A stretch of 64,000 nt of DNA from CADEEN01 sp963751775 (GCA_963751775.1 CAVVVW010000004.1:1-64000), one strand, 5' to 3'; counted from the first letter of the stretch, positions 1 to 9,671 are shown. Notes: a model not told the origin generated them from the letters alone. Translations and numbers: made by a program.

Positions 1-63
1 CGATTGTCGGCGCTGCGATCCGCGATCTGCAGCCGCGCCCGCGCCCAGATCAGGCGCGCGATC

Positions 64-759
64 TCAGACCTCGAGCCACTCCTTGCGAACGCTGGCGTTC
101 GCACGCAGTTCGGCCGGCGTGCCGTCGAAGACGATCTGGCCATGGCCCATGACCGCGACGCGGTCGGCAACCTCGAGCGCGATGGTCAGCTTCTGCTCCA
201 CCAGCAGCACCGAAATGCCGCGCCGCTTCAACTCGCGCAGGTACTCGGCCACCAGCTCGACGAGCTTGGGCGCCAGGCCTTCGGTGGGCTCGTCGATCAT
301 GATCAGCTCCGGGTCGCCCATCAAGGTGCGGCACAGCGTGAGCATCTGCTGCTCGCCGCCCGAGAGCACCCCGGCCTCGTTGTGCTGGCGCTCCTTGAGG
401 CGCGGGAACAGTTGGTACATGTCGTCGAAGTCCCATCGCCCGCGCTGCGTGGCGCTCTTGCGCCCCAGCATCAGGTTCTGGTGCACCGTGAGCTTGGGAA
501 AGATGTCGCGGTTCTCGGGCACGTAACCGATGCCGGCCTGCGCGATCTGGAACGCCTTGCGGCCGAGGATCTCCTGTCCGCGCCAGGCGATGCTGCCCGT
601 CGCATCGATCTGGCCCATGATGGTCTTGACCGTCGTCGAGCGACCCGAGCCGTTGCGGCCGAGCAGCGCCACGATCTCGCCGGCGCGAACCTCGAAGTTC
701 ACGCCGTGCAGGACATGGCTCTTGCCGTAATAGGCATGAACGTTGTGCAGCTTCAGCAT
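64..759 (-). CDS. livF: Branched-chain amino acid-type ABC transporter ATPase LivF
   Basis: This is one of the two cytoplasmic ATPases of an HAAT-family importer and would energise uptake through LivH/LivM. The 231-residue product has a Walker A loop GRNGSGRST at about residues 34-42, the ABC signature LSGGEQQ at 132-138 and Walker B LIMIDEP at 152-158, followed by a LivF-type LLVEQ switch. The start was set at the ATG opening MLKLHNV because upstream residues do not resemble the family. The invariant Walker A lysine is Arg40 here (codon CGC), which is unusual for an ABC ATPase. The gene lies 13 bp after livG and is last in the operon. Family assignment is firm; the substrate is not known. 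Confidence 0.93.
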   Translation of the reverse strand: MLKLHNVHAYYGKSHVLHGVNFEVRAGEIVALLGRNGSGRSTTVKTIMGQIDATGSIAWRGQEILGRKAFQIAQAGIGYVPENRDIFPKLTVHQNLMLGRKSATQRGRWDFDDMYQLFPRLKERQHNEAGVLSGGEQQMLTLCRTLMGDPELIMIDEPTEGLAPKLVELVAEYLRELKRRGISVLLVEQKLTIALEVADRVAVMGHGQIVFDGTPAELRANASVRKEWLEV

Positions 760-772
760 CGCACCCGCGCCT

Positions 773-1561
773 TCAATGGCCAGCCCCGGCCGCTTGTGCG
801 TCCGCCACCATCGAACCCAGGTAGGCCTCCTGCACGCGCGGATTGGCGCGCACGGCATCGGGCGCATCGAACGCGATCACCTGGCCATACACCAGCACGG
901 CGATCTTGTCGGCCAGGCCGAAGACCACGCCCATGTCGTGCTCGACGGTGAGCAGCGTCTTGCCGACCGTCACATCGCGAATCAGGTTCACGAAACGACT
1001 GGTTTCACTGCGGCTCATGCCGGCGGTGGGTTCGTCGAGCAGGATCACCTGCGAGCCGCCGGCAATCGTGATGCCGATCTCCAGCGCGCGCTGTTCGGCG
1101 TAGGTCAGGTTCATGGCCAGCACGTCGCGCCGCTTGTCGAGCTTGATCATCTCGAGCACCTCGTCGGCGCGGTCATTGGCGTCGCGCAGGTCGGCCAGGA
1201 AGCGCCAGAACGAATAGCGGTATCCAAGGTGCCAGAGCACGGCGCAGCGGATGTTCTCGAACACCGACAGGCGCGTGAACAGGTTGCTGACCTGGAAGCT
1301 GCGGGCCAGTCCCAGGCGGTTGATCTCGTAAGGCTTGAGGCCGTCGATCTTGCGGCCGTTGAGCAGGACGTCGCCCGAAGTCGACGCGAAGCGCCCGCTG
1401 ATCAGGTTGAACAGGGTGCTCTTGCCGGCGCCGTTGGGCCCGATGATGGCGACACGCTCGCCGGCATTCACGGCCAGCGTCGCGCCGCGGATGATCTCGG
1501 TCTTGCCGAAGCTCTTGCGCACGTCGCGCAGCTCCAGCACCGGGATGCTCGCCGTGCTCAT
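773..1561 (-). CDS. livG: Branched-chain amino acid-type ABC transporter ATPase LivG
   Basis: This is the second ATPase of the importer, 262 residues. Walker A is GPNGAGKST at about residues 41-49, so unlike LivF it keeps the lysine. The signature is the LivG-type variant LTYAEQR, and Walker B is VILLDEPTAGM, followed by the LivG-type LTVEHDM switch. The start ATG (opening MSTASIP) overlaps the livM stop in an ATGA arrangement, indicating translational coupling within one transcript. The reading frame is intact. Confidence 0.94.
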   Translation of the reverse strand: MSTASIPVLELRDVRKSFGKTEIIRGATLAVNAGERVAIIGPNGAGKSTLFNLISGRFASTSGDVLLNGRKIDGLKPYEINRLGLARSFQVSNLFTRLSVFENIRCAVLWHLGYRYSFWRFLADLRDANDRADEVLEMIKLDKRRDVLAMNLTYAEQRALEIGITIAGGSQVILLDEPTAGMSRSETSRFVNLIRDVTVGKTLLTVEHDMGVVFGLADKIAVLVYGQVIAFDAPDAVRANPRVQEAYLGSMVADAQAAGAGH

Positions 1562-2868
1562 AGGGCGGCCCTGCGCTTGATTTCCTTCTCGACTTCTTCC
1601 TGGATCTCTCCCCATTCACGCACGAACTCGCGCCGCGTCAGCTCGAACAGCGCGAGGCCTGTCGCCAGCACGATGGCGGCACCGAACCAGCTGTCCAGGC
1701 GCGTGGGATCGAGCGTCGCGCCCATGTACTTCACTTGCGGGCCGAGCGCGGAATTGAGCTGCAGGTGATAAGTCATCTCGATCATGGCGCCGGCGCCGGC
1801 CAGGATCACCAGCGCCGTGCCGGCCAGCGCCAGGTAGGCCGTCCACAGCCCGCGCAGCTTGCCGTAGGCCGCCAGGCGCAGGTTCATCATGATCAGGCTG
1901 GCGATGCCGCCGGGCGCGTACACGACCATGAACAGGAACACCAGACCGAGGTAGAGCAACCAGGCCTGGGTCAGCTCGGACAGCAGCACCAGCGCGATCA
2001 CCATCAGCACGGCGCCGATGATCGGGCCGAAGAAGAACGTCGCGCCGCCGAGGAAGACGAACAGCAGGTAGGCGCCCGAGCGCGCCGCGCCGACGACCTC
2101 CGCCGTGACGATCTCGAAGTTGAGCGCCGCCAGGCCACCACCGATGCCGGCAAAGAAGCCGGCGACCATGAACGCCAGATAGCGCACCTGCTGCGTGCTG
2201 TAGCCGATGAACTCCACCCGCTCGGGGTTGTCGCGCACGGCGTTGAGCAAGCGGCCGAGCGGCGTGCGCGTGAGCGCGAACAGCGCCGCCGTCGAGACGA
2301 AGCAGTAGGCCGCGATCAGGTAATAGACCTGCAGCTGCGGCCCGAACGTGATGCCCAGCAGCGGCCGGCCGGCCACACGGTTGCCGGTGATGCCGCCTTC
2401 GCCGCCGAAGAACTCGGGCAGCATCAGCGACATCGACCACACCAGCTCGCCGATGCCCAGCGTGATCATCGCGAACGTGGTGCCGGCCTTCTTCGTGCTG
2501 ACGTAGCCGAGCAATGCGGCACAAGCCAGCCCGGCCAGCCCGCCGGCCAACGGCACCAGGCTGACCGGCAAGGCAAGCTTGCCGGCGCTGATCAGGTTCA
2601 GCGTATGGATGGCCAGGAACGAACCGATGCCGCTGTAGACCGCGTGGCCGAAGCTGAGCATGCCGCCCTGCCCGAGCAGGACGTTGTACGACAGGCAGAC
2701 GATGATCGCGATGCCCATCTGCGACAGCATCGTGTGCGCGAAGCCCGAGGTCCACAGCCGAGGCGCCAGCAGCAGGACCAGCGCAAACAGGCCCCAGACC
2801 AACCAGCGGCCGACGTTGTATGGCCTGAAGTGGTAGACCGCGCCAGTGTCAGGTCGTGCGGCGGCCAT
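1558..2868 (-). CDS. livM: Branched-chain amino acid-type ABC transporter permease LivM
   Basis: This is an integral-membrane permease subunit, 436 residues, with about ten hydrophobic segments. It carries the typical LivM stretch around YNVLLGQGGMLSFGHAVY and the EAA-like cytoplasmic loop GRLLNAVRDNPERVEF, which contacts the ATPases. After the permease core there is a C-terminal extension of about 90 residues with an extra hydrophobic segment and a basic/acidic tail, longer than in the E. coli protein. Its start shares the A of the livH stop (TGATG), and its end overlaps livG. The reading frame is intact. Confidence 0.93.
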   Translation of the reverse strand: MAAARPDTGAVYHFRPYNVGRWLVWGLFALVLLLAPRLWTSGFAHTMLSQMGIAIIVCLSYNVLLGQGGMLSFGHAVYSGIGSFLAIHTLNLISAGKLALPVSLVPLAGGLAGLACAALLGYVSTKKAGTTFAMITLGIGELVWSMSLMLPEFFGGEGGITGNRVAGRPLLGITFGPQLQVYYLIAAYCFVSTAALFALTRTPLGRLLNAVRDNPERVEFIGYSTQQVRYLAFMVAGFFAGIGGGLAALNFEIVTAEVVGAARSGAYLLFVFLGGATFFFGPIIGAVLMVIALVLLSELTQAWLLYLGLVFLFMVVYAPGGIASLIMMNLRLAAYGKLRGLWTAYLALAGTALVILAGAGAMIEMTYHLQLNSALGPQVKYMGATLDPTRLDSWFGAAIVLATGLALFELTRREFVREWGEIQEEVEKEIKRRAAL

Positions 2869-3900
2869 CAGTCCTCGCGCGTGCCGAGCAGACCCTTGGG
2901 CCGCAGGATCAGGATCAGCACCAGCAGCAGGTAGGGCAGGATCGGCGCGGCCTGCGCCAGCGTGACCTTGGCCAGCGGATAAGCGATGTCACCGGGCACG
3001 ATGTGCCAGCCGAGCCCGGCCGCCGCGTGCAACAGCGACTTGTCCACCGTCAGCGGCAGCGTCTGCAGCAGGCCGATGACGAGCGAGCCGACGAAGGCAC
3101 CGGCCAGCGAGCCCATGCCGCCGACGACGACGACGACGAAGATGATCGAGCCGACGATGGCCGCCATCGACGGCTCGGTGACGAAGGTCATGCCGCCGAC
3201 CACCCCGGCCAGCGCCGCCAACCCGCAACCGCTGCCGAACACCAGCATGAACACGCGCGGCACGTTGTGGCCCAGGGCCTCGACCATTTCCGGGTGCACC
3301 AGCGCGGCCTGGATCACCAGCCCGATGCGCGTGCGCTTGAGCAAGAGCCACAAGGCGACCAGCATGACCAGCGCCACCGCCATCATGAACATCCGGGTCG
3401 CCGGGAAGGTCGAGCAATGCACCACCGCGGCGGCGGCGTCCGTGCAGCGCTCGGCCGGCGCATTGCCCCAGAGCAGGCTCAGGCCGGCAGCCGTCGGACT
3501 GGATGATCGTGAACGCGGCGCCCTGCAGCTGCGGCGGGGGCGCGACCGGCAGTGACGACAGGCCCCAGATCAGCTTGACCAGCTCGAGCACCACGTACGA
3601 CAAGCCGAAGGTGATCAGCAGTTCGGGCACATGGCCGAACTTGTGCACGCGGCGCAAGGCAGTGCGCTCGAACAGTGCCCCGAGCAGCCCGACCGCCAGC
3701 GGCGCGAGCACCAGCGCGACCCAGAACCCGAACAACGAGGTCAGCGCGTAGCCGAAATACGCCCCCAGCATGTAGAAGCTGGCATGGGCGAAGTTGAGCA
3801 CGCCCATCATGCTGAAGATCAGCGTCAGGCCCGAGCTGAGCATGAACAGCAGCAGCCCGGCGCTGACGCCGTTCAGCACGTTGATCAGTAACTGGTCCAC
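2868..3900 (-). CDS. livH: Branched-chain amino acid-type ABC permease LivH (frame broken once)
   Basis: This is the second permease subunit of the importer. The N-terminal part (MDQLLINVLNGVSAG through VPELLITFGLSYVVLEL) and the C-terminal part (LLKRTRIGLVIQAALVHPE to the end) are clear LivH sequence but lie in different frames. The switch is near position 3488, in a GACGGCTGCCGGCC context. Removing one C there restores a continuous protein of about 343 residues, and the span is 3n+1. A single-base insertion error is the likeliest cause, but a true frameshift cannot be excluded. The gene sits between the binding-protein gene and livM, as in other HAAT operons. Confidence 0.88.
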
Positions 3901-3940
3901 AGGGGCGGAGATGCAGAGCGCACAGAGAATTCAAGCAGGC

Positions 3941-4020
3941 GCCGCGGATCCGGCTCTGCCGGTGCCGCCCATGGCGCACGCCCCCTCGAGGGGGAGCGCC
4001 GCAGGCGCTACGGGGGTGGG
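3941..4020. repeat. Palindromic intergenic element between the binding-protein gene and livH
   Basis: The 123-bp gap inside the liv operon holds a perfect 14-bp palindrome, five C, TCGA, five G (3981-3994). Immediately after it comes a 6-bp stem with a 3-nt loop, AGCGCC-gca-GGCGCT (3995-4009), then a G-rich run. In RNA the first would be a tight hairpin and the second a classic stem-loop. Their position after a highly expressed binding-protein gene fits a processing or attenuation role, but no T-tract follows. The function is inferred only. Confidence 0.5.
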
Positions 4021-4023
4021 CGC

Positions 4024-5259
4024 TTATCCAGGTCGCTTCATGTCGCACGAAGTCGGCGTGCTCGAGACATAGGGTTCGAAGGTCCGGATCGGTGCGAAGG
4101 TGTAACCCGTGTTCTCGGCGCTGTAGTCGAGCGGTGGCTTGCCGACCTTCTGCCAGGCCTGGATGTACAGCGTCTGCTGCAGCTGGTGGTCGGCCTTGCG
4201 CATCTGGATGTCGCCGTTCAGGCCCTTGACCTGCAGGCCCTCGAGTGCGGCCGCGACCTTGATCGGCTGCGTGCTCTTGGCCTTGGCCATCGCGTTGGAA
4301 AGCAGCAGGTAGGCGTGGTAGATCTGCGCGGTGTAGAAGTCGTCGTTGAACTTGGCCTTGTATTCGTCCATCAGCTTGCGCGCGTCGCCGCCCAATCCGT
4401 TGGGCATCACCGCGACCTGGAACACGCGGCCGGCGGCGTTGGCGCCCATCGCCGTCGGCGTGCCGCTGACGCCGGCGTAATAGGTATAGAACTTGGCGGT
4501 CAGCCCACCGTCGTTGGCGGCCTTGATCAGCAGCGTCAGGTCGGAAGACCAGTTGCCGGTGACGACCGTATCGGCGCCCGAGGCCTTGATCTTGGCGATG
4601 TACGGCGCGAAGTCGCGCGTCTGCGCCAGCGGCGTCAGGTCTTCGCCGACGATCTGGATGTCGGGGCGCTTGCGCGCCAGGTTCTCCTTGGCGAATTTCG
4701 CCACCTGGTGGCCGTGGGCATAGTTCTGATTGATCAGATAGACCTTCTTCACATCGGGCTGGTCCTTCATGAAGGTCGACAGCGCCTCCATCTTCATGGA
4801 GGTATCGGCGTCGAGCCGGAAGTGCCAGTAGCTGCACTTGCTGTTCGTCAGGTCGGGATCGACGGCGGCATAGTTGAGGAACAGCACCTCCTTGCCCGGG
4901 TTGCGTTCGTTGTACTTGTTCAGGAAGTCGATGATCGCGGTTGCCGGCCCGGTACCCGTGCCCTGGGCCACGTAGCGGATGCCCTGGTCGATCGCCGCCT
5001 GCAGCGCGTTCACGGTTTCCTGCGGGCTCAGCTTGTTGTCGAACGAGACGATCTCGAACTTGACGCCGGCCGGGTTGCCCTTGCTGAACCGCTCGGCCAG
5101 GAACTGAAAGCCGCGCAACTGGTTCTGCCCGGTGGCGGCGGTCAGCCCGGTCAGGGCGTCGATCCAGGCGATCTTCACCGTCTCGCCCTGCTGGGCCACG
5201 GCTGCGCCGGACAAAGCCAATGCGGCGACAGCGGCGCACAGTGTCTTGGTTGAATTCAT
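4024..5259 (-). CDS. HAAT-family ABC transporter substrate-binding protein (LivJ/LivK type)
   Basis: This is the periplasmic solute receptor of the importer, 411 residues. It begins with a Sec signal peptide (MNSTKTLCAAVAALALSGAAVAQ, cleavage expected after AVA). The mature part has the two-lobe receptor fold typical of LivJ-like proteins, with the diagnostic opening VKIAWIDALTGLTAATGQNQ and a central TVVTGNWSSDL segment. A GGGAGACCCGC-type ribosome site precedes the ATG. It is the first liv gene after the acyl-CoA ligase and is separated from livH by a palindromic gap. The ligand cannot be read from sequence; the neighbouring ligase argues for a carboxylate rather than an amino acid. Confidence 0.92.
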   Translation of the reverse strand: MNSTKTLCAAVAALALSGAAVAQQGETVKIAWIDALTGLTAATGQNQLRGFQFLAERFSKGNPAGVKFEIVSFDNKLSPQETVNALQAAIDQGIRYVAQGTGTGPATAIIDFLNKYNERNPGKEVLFLNYAAVDPDLTNSKCSYWHFRLDADTSMKMEALSTFMKDQPDVKKVYLINQNYAHGHQVAKFAKENLARKRPDIQIVGEDLTPLAQTRDFAPYIAKIKASGADTVVTGNWSSDLTLLIKAANDGGLTAKFYTYYAGVSGTPTAMGANAAGRVFQVAVMPNGLGGDARKLMDEYKAKFNDDFYTAQIYHAYLLLSNAMAKAKSTQPIKVAAALEGLQVKGLNGDIQMRKADHQLQQTLYIQAWQKVGKPPLDYSAENTGYTFAPIRTFEPYVSSTPTSCDMKRPG

Positions 5260-5379
5260 GCGGGTCTCCTGTCAAGGCCGATGGGGTGCCGCAATCGGCG
5301 GCTCAAGACGGTAGCGCAACCCGGCGCCGCTTTCAGTCAGGGAATACGACGAAGTCGCGAACGTGAGCGCCGGAGTGCT

Positions 5380-7008
5380 TCAGGTGCCCGGCAGGTGGTG
5401 ACCCTTGAATTGCTCGCGCAGCTTGTTCTTCTGCATCTTGCCGGTGGCGCCGAGCGGGATCGCGTCGACGAAGACGACATCGTCGGGCACCTGCCACTTG
5501 GCCACCTTGCCGTCGTAGAAGCGCAGCAACTCGTCGCGCGTGAGCTCGGCACCGGGCTTCTTGACCACCACCAGCAAGGGCCGCTCGTCCCACTTGGGAT
5601 GCGGCAGCGCAATGCAGGCGGCCATGGCCACGGCCGGGTGCGCGATGGCCACGTTCTCGATGTCGATCGAGCTGATCCACTCGCCGCCCGACTTGATCAC
5701 GTCCTTGCTGCGGTCGGTGATCTGCAGGAAGCCGTCGGCGTCGATCGCGGCCACGTCGCCGGTCGGGAACCAGCCGTCGACCAGCGGGTCGCCGCCCTCG
5801 TCCTTGAAGTAGCGCGAGATGATCCAGGGGCCCTTGACATGCAGGTCGCCGCTGGTCTGGCCGTCCCAGGGCAGCTCCTTGCCCTCGGGATCGACGATGC
5901 GCATCTCGACGCCGAACACCGCGCGGCCCTGCTTGGCCATGATCGCCAACTGCGCCTCGGGGTCGAGCGCGCGCTGCGCGAGCTTCAGGTTGCAAACGGT
6001 ACCGACCGGGGACATCTCGGTCATGCCCCAGGCGTGCAGCACGGTCACGTTGTAGTCGTCGCGGAAGGACCGGATCATCGCCGGTGGGCAGGCCGAGCCA
6101 CCGATCACGGTGCGCCGCATATGGCTGAACTTCAGGTCGTTCTGGCGCACGTGGTTGAGCAGCATCAGCCAGACCGTGGGCACGCCAGCGGCCATCGTCA
6201 CCTTCTCGGACTCGAGCAGCTCGTAGACCGACTTGCCGTCCAGCGCCGGGCCCGGAAAGACCAGCTTGGCGCCCGTCATTGCCGCCGCGTACGGCAGGCC
6301 CCAGGCGTTGACGTGGAACATCGGCACCACCGGCAGGATGCAGTCGCGCGCCGACAGGCTGAGCGAATCGGGCAGCGCCACGCCCCAGGCGTGGAGCAGG
6401 GTCGAACGGTGGCTGTACAGGGCGCCCTTGGGATTGCCGGTGGTGCCGCTGGTGTAGCACAGCGTGGCCGCGCTCTTCTCGTCGAAGACGGGCCAGTCGT
6501 AGGCGCCGCTCTCGCGGCCGATCCAGGCTTCGTAGCTGAGCAAGCCGTCGACGCCGCTGTCGGTCGGCAGCTTGTCGGCATCGCACAACGCGATCCAGTG
6601 CTTCACGCTCGTGCACTGGCGCCAGACGGCCTTGATGATGGGCAGGAAGGTCAGGTCGAACGCAATGACGCGGTCTTCGGCGTGGTTGGCGATCCACACC
6701 ACCTGCTCGGGCGGCAGCCGCGGGTTGAGCGTGTGCACGACGCGGCCGCTGCCCGAGACGCCGAAGTAGAGCTCGAGATGGCGGTAGCCGTTCCAGGCCA
6801 GCGTGGCGACGCGGTCGCTGAAGGCCAGGCCCAGGCGGTCCAGCGCCGCGGCCACCTGGCGCGAACGCGCCGCCGCCTCGCGGTAGGTGTAGCGGTGGAT
6901 GTCGCCTTCGACACGGCGCGAGACGATCTGCGCGTCGTGGTGGTGGCGGCTGGCGAACTCGATCAGGCTCGAGATCGACAGCGGCTGGTCTTGCATCAGG
7001 CCGAGCAT
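5380..7008 (-). CDS. Medium/long-chain acyl-CoA ligase (DmdB-like AMP-forming)
   Basis: This is a 542-residue AMP-forming acyl-CoA synthetase that would activate a carboxylic acid with ATP and CoA. The phosphate-binding loop is CYTSGTTGNPKGALYSHRS, and the A8 hinge region reads WFPTGDVAAIDADGFLQITDR followed by KDVIKSGGEWIS. The penultimate catalytic lysine lies in ATGKMQKNKLRE. The start at MLGLMQDQP follows a GGGAGAAG ribosome site and matches family N-termini. Close relatives are often called 3-(methylthio)propionyl-CoA ligase, but the true substrate is open. It lies 120 bp upstream of the binding-protein gene on the same strand and is probably co-transcribed with the transporter. Confidence 0.9.
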   Translation of the reverse strand: MLGLMQDQPLSISSLIEFASRHHHDAQIVSRRVEGDIHRYTYREAAARSRQVAAALDRLGLAFSDRVATLAWNGYRHLELYFGVSGSGRVVHTLNPRLPPEQVVWIANHAEDRVIAFDLTFLPIIKAVWRQCTSVKHWIALCDADKLPTDSGVDGLLSYEAWIGRESGAYDWPVFDEKSAATLCYTSGTTGNPKGALYSHRSTLLHAWGVALPDSLSLSARDCILPVVPMFHVNAWGLPYAAAMTGAKLVFPGPALDGKSVYELLESEKVTMAAGVPTVWLMLLNHVRQNDLKFSHMRRTVIGGSACPPAMIRSFRDDYNVTVLHAWGMTEMSPVGTVCNLKLAQRALDPEAQLAIMAKQGRAVFGVEMRIVDPEGKELPWDGQTSGDLHVKGPWIISRYFKDEGGDPLVDGWFPTGDVAAIDADGFLQITDRSKDVIKSGGEWISSIDIENVAIAHPAVAMAACIALPHPKWDERPLLVVVKKPGAELTRDELLRFYDGKVAKWQVPDDVVFVDAIPLGATGKMQKNKLREQFKGHHLPGT

Positions 7009-7120
7009 TGCTTCTCCCTGGATCAGATCGCGGCAGTATCGAAGGCCCGGCCGTGGCCTGTCAAAGCGTGATTCCCCCAGCCGCTGTGCTGATTCGTCAC
7101 AGCACCGACAATACGGGCCC

Positions 7121-8607
7121 GTGAACGCGCCCGACCTGCACTCCGCCCTCGTTACGCCTGCCTGGCGGAACGCGGCGTTTCTGCAGCGGCTGGGGCCGGC
7201 GTTCGGCACCGAACTGCAGCCGCAGCCCGTGCCGGCGCCGCATTGGGTGGCGCAAAGCCGCAGCCTGGCGCACGCGCTGGGTCTGGCGGATTGGCTGGAC
7301 AGCAGCGCCGCACTGGCCATGCTGTCGGGGGCGCAGGTGGCCAGCGGCGTGATGCCGCACGCCTCGGTCTACGCCGGCCACCAGTTCGGCGTCTGGGCCG
7401 GCCAGTTGGGCGACGGCCGGGCCTTGATGCTGGGCGAGATCGACAGCCCCGCCGGGCCGATGGAAATCCAGCTCAAGGGCAGCGGCCTCACGCCCTACTC
7501 GCGCATGGGCGACGGCCGCGCGGTACTGCGCTCGTCGATTCGCGAATTCCTGGGCTCCGAAGCGATGCATGCGCTGGGCATTCCGACCACGCGGGCCTTG
7601 GCCGTGATCGGCTCGCCACTGCCCGTGCGCCGCGAGACGGTGGAGACGGCCGCGGTGGTCACCCGCGTCGCACCCAGCTTCCTGCGCTTTGGCCACTTCG
7701 AACACTTTCGCGCACATCGCCAATGACGCAGCGGCGCTGCAACACCTGCTCGAGGCGACGATCGCCCGCTACTTCCCCGCCCTGCAAGGCCATGCCCAAC
7801 CCGCGGCCGCCCTGCTCGGGGAGGTTGCGTTGCGCACCGCGCGGCTGATCGCGCAATGGCAGGCGGTGGGCTTCTGCCACGGCGTCATGAACACCGACAA
7901 CATGTCCTTGCTCGGACTGACGATCGATTACGGACCGTTCGGCTTCCTGGACGCGTTCGACCCCGGCCACGTCTGCAACCACAGCGACGACCAGGGCCGC
8001 TATGCCTACGCGCGCCAACCGGCAGTGGCGTTCTGGAACCTGCATGCCCTGGCACAGGCACTGCTGCCGGCGGTCGAAGGCCCGCCGGAGGCAGCCGGCG
8101 AGTTGATGCTGGCCGCGCTCGAACCGTACAAGGCCGAGTACGCAGCGGCCATGCTCGCTGCGTTTCGAGCCAAGCTCGGCCTGGCCGGCGCCGACGCAGG
8201 CGACCAGGCCTTGATCGACGACCTGCTGCGGCTGATGGCCGCCGATCGCGCGGATTTCACGATCACCTTCCGCCGCCTGGCCGGGTCCGACAGCCACGAC
8301 GCGCGATGTCTTCGTCGACCGCGAGGCCTTCGATGGCTGGGCCCGGCGCTGGCGCGCACGCCTGGCCATCGAGGCCCGCGACGATGCCGAGCGGGTAGCG
8401 GCCATGCAGCGCACGAACCCGAAGTTCGTGTTGCGCAACCACCTGGCACAGGCCGCAATAGAGCGTGCGCAGCAAGGCGACTTCAGCGAAGTGCAACGCC
8501 TGCTGCAAGTTCTCGAGCGCCCGTTCGACGAACAGCCCGAACACGCAGCCTACGCCGACCATCCGCCTGCCTCGGCCCAACAGATCGAAGTCTCCTGCTC
8601 GTCCTGA
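7121..8607 (+). CDS. selO: Protein adenylyltransferase SelO (frame broken twice)
   Basis: This is a SelO/YdiU family pseudokinase, which transfers AMP to Ser/Thr/Tyr of client proteins in the oxidative stress response. Diagnostic segments are GHQFGVWAGQLGDGRA, the substrate-lobe motif QLKGSGLTPYSRMGDGRAV, the metal-binding GVMNTDNMSLLGLTIDYG and the C-terminal NPKFVLRNHLAQ. The segments lie in three frames, with switches near 7699 (CACTTTCGCG, one extra T) and near 8308 (GACGCGCGATG, one extra base). Correcting both gives about 494 residues, normal for the family. The start is taken as GTG. It is followed 2 bp later by msrB, a natural redox-repair partner. Confidence 0.88.
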
Positions 8608-8609
8608 CC

Positions 8610-9035
8610 ATGACCAAACCCCACGACCACGATGACCCGCGCTACGCGGTGAAGAAGACCGACGCCGAGTGGCGCGCCCAGCTCGACCCGATGCAGTACC
8701 GGGTCGCACGCCACGCCGACACCGAGCGCGCCTTCAGCGGCAAGTACTGGGACCACAGCGACGCCGGAAAGTACCTGTGCGTCGGCTGCGGCACGCCGCT
8801 GTTCGATTCCAGCACCAAGTTCGACGCTGGCTGCGGCTGGCCGAGCTACTTCCAGCCGATCAACAGCGAGGTCGTCGAGCGGGTGGTCGATGCCAGCCAC
8901 GGCATGGTGCGCGTCGAGGTTCGCTGCAACCGCTGCGGCTCGCACCTGGGCCATGTCTTCGAAGACGGGCCCGAGCCGACCGGCGAGCGCTTTTGCATCA
9001 ATTCGGCGGCGATCGACTTCAAACCAAAGACATGA
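8610..9035 (+). CDS. msrB: Peptide-methionine (R)-S-oxide reductase MsrB
   Basis: This enzyme reduces the R epimer of methionine sulfoxide in proteins using thioredoxin. The 141-residue product has the zinc-binding pairs CVGC (residues 57-60) and CNRC (106-109) and the catalytic cysteine at about 129 in RFCINSAAIDF. GCGWPSYF and GSHLGHVFEDG are family hallmarks. The stop overlaps the yciB start (ATGA), and the gene begins 2 bp after selO, so the cluster is probably one transcript. The frame is intact. Because of the break in selO an open frame runs through from selO into msrB; that is not a fusion. Confidence 0.96.
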   Translation: MTKPHDHDDPRYAVKKTDAEWRAQLDPMQYRVARHADTERAFSGKYWDHSDAGKYLCVGCGTPLFDSSTKFDAGCGWPSYFQPINSEVVERVVDASHGMVRVEVRCNRCGSHLGHVFEDGPEPTGERFCINSAAIDFKPKT

Positions 9036-9671
9036 AGCTGCTGGCCGACTTCCTGCCGATCATCCTGTTCTTCGCCGCCTTCAAGGTCGCCGGCAGCGAC
9101 AAGGAGGCCGCCGCGGCCTTCGCTTCGCAACACTTCGGATTTCTCGTCTCCGGCGGCAGCGTCGGCGCCGCGGAGGCGCCAGTGCTGCTGGCCACCGTGG
9201 TCGTGATCATGGCCACGCTGGCGCAGGTGCTGGTGTTGAAGCTGCGCCGGCGCAAGGTCGACACCATGCTCTGGGTCAGCCTGGTGCTGGTGGTCGTGCT
9301 GGGTACGCTGACGATCTGGTTCCACAACCAGACCTTCATCATGTGGAAGCCGACCCTGCTGTACTGGGTCATGGCCGGCGCCTTCCTGCTCGGGCCGCTG
9401 CTGGCGGGCAAGAACCTGCTGCGCCTGTTGCTCGGCGAACAACTCGACGCTGCCCGAGCCCGTGTGGCAGCGCCTGAACTGGGCCTGGATCGGCTTCTTC
9501 GGCGCGATGGGCGCATTGAACCTGTGGGTGGCGTACACGTTTTCCACCGACACCTGGGTCAACTTCAAGCTCTTCGGCGGCATCGGCCTGATGCTCGTCT
9601 TCACGCTGGCGCAGGGGCTGTACCTCAGCCGCTACCTGCCCGACGAGCCGGCGGGCAAGGACCATCCTTGA
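9032..9671 (+). CDS. yciB: Inner-membrane septation protein YciB/IspZ (frame broken once)
   Basis: This is a polytopic inner-membrane protein (five predicted segments) required for normal envelope synthesis and septation. The N-terminal MKLLADFLPIILFFAAFK and the motif FHNQTFIMWKPTLLYW are diagnostic. The last third (LPEPVWQRLNWAW to DEPAGK) lies in another frame. One extra G near 9446, in CTCGACG, accounts for it: deleting it gives EQLTLPEPVWQ, the family consensus. The corrected length is about 212 residues. The gene overlaps msrB at its start and the BolA-like gene at its end. Confidence 0.9.

Noticed and set aside
7689..9035. Apparent SelO-MsrB fusion protein
   Set aside because: Created by the second frame break in selO. 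The SelO C-terminus and stop, 2 bp before the msrB ATG, are present in the adjacent frame.
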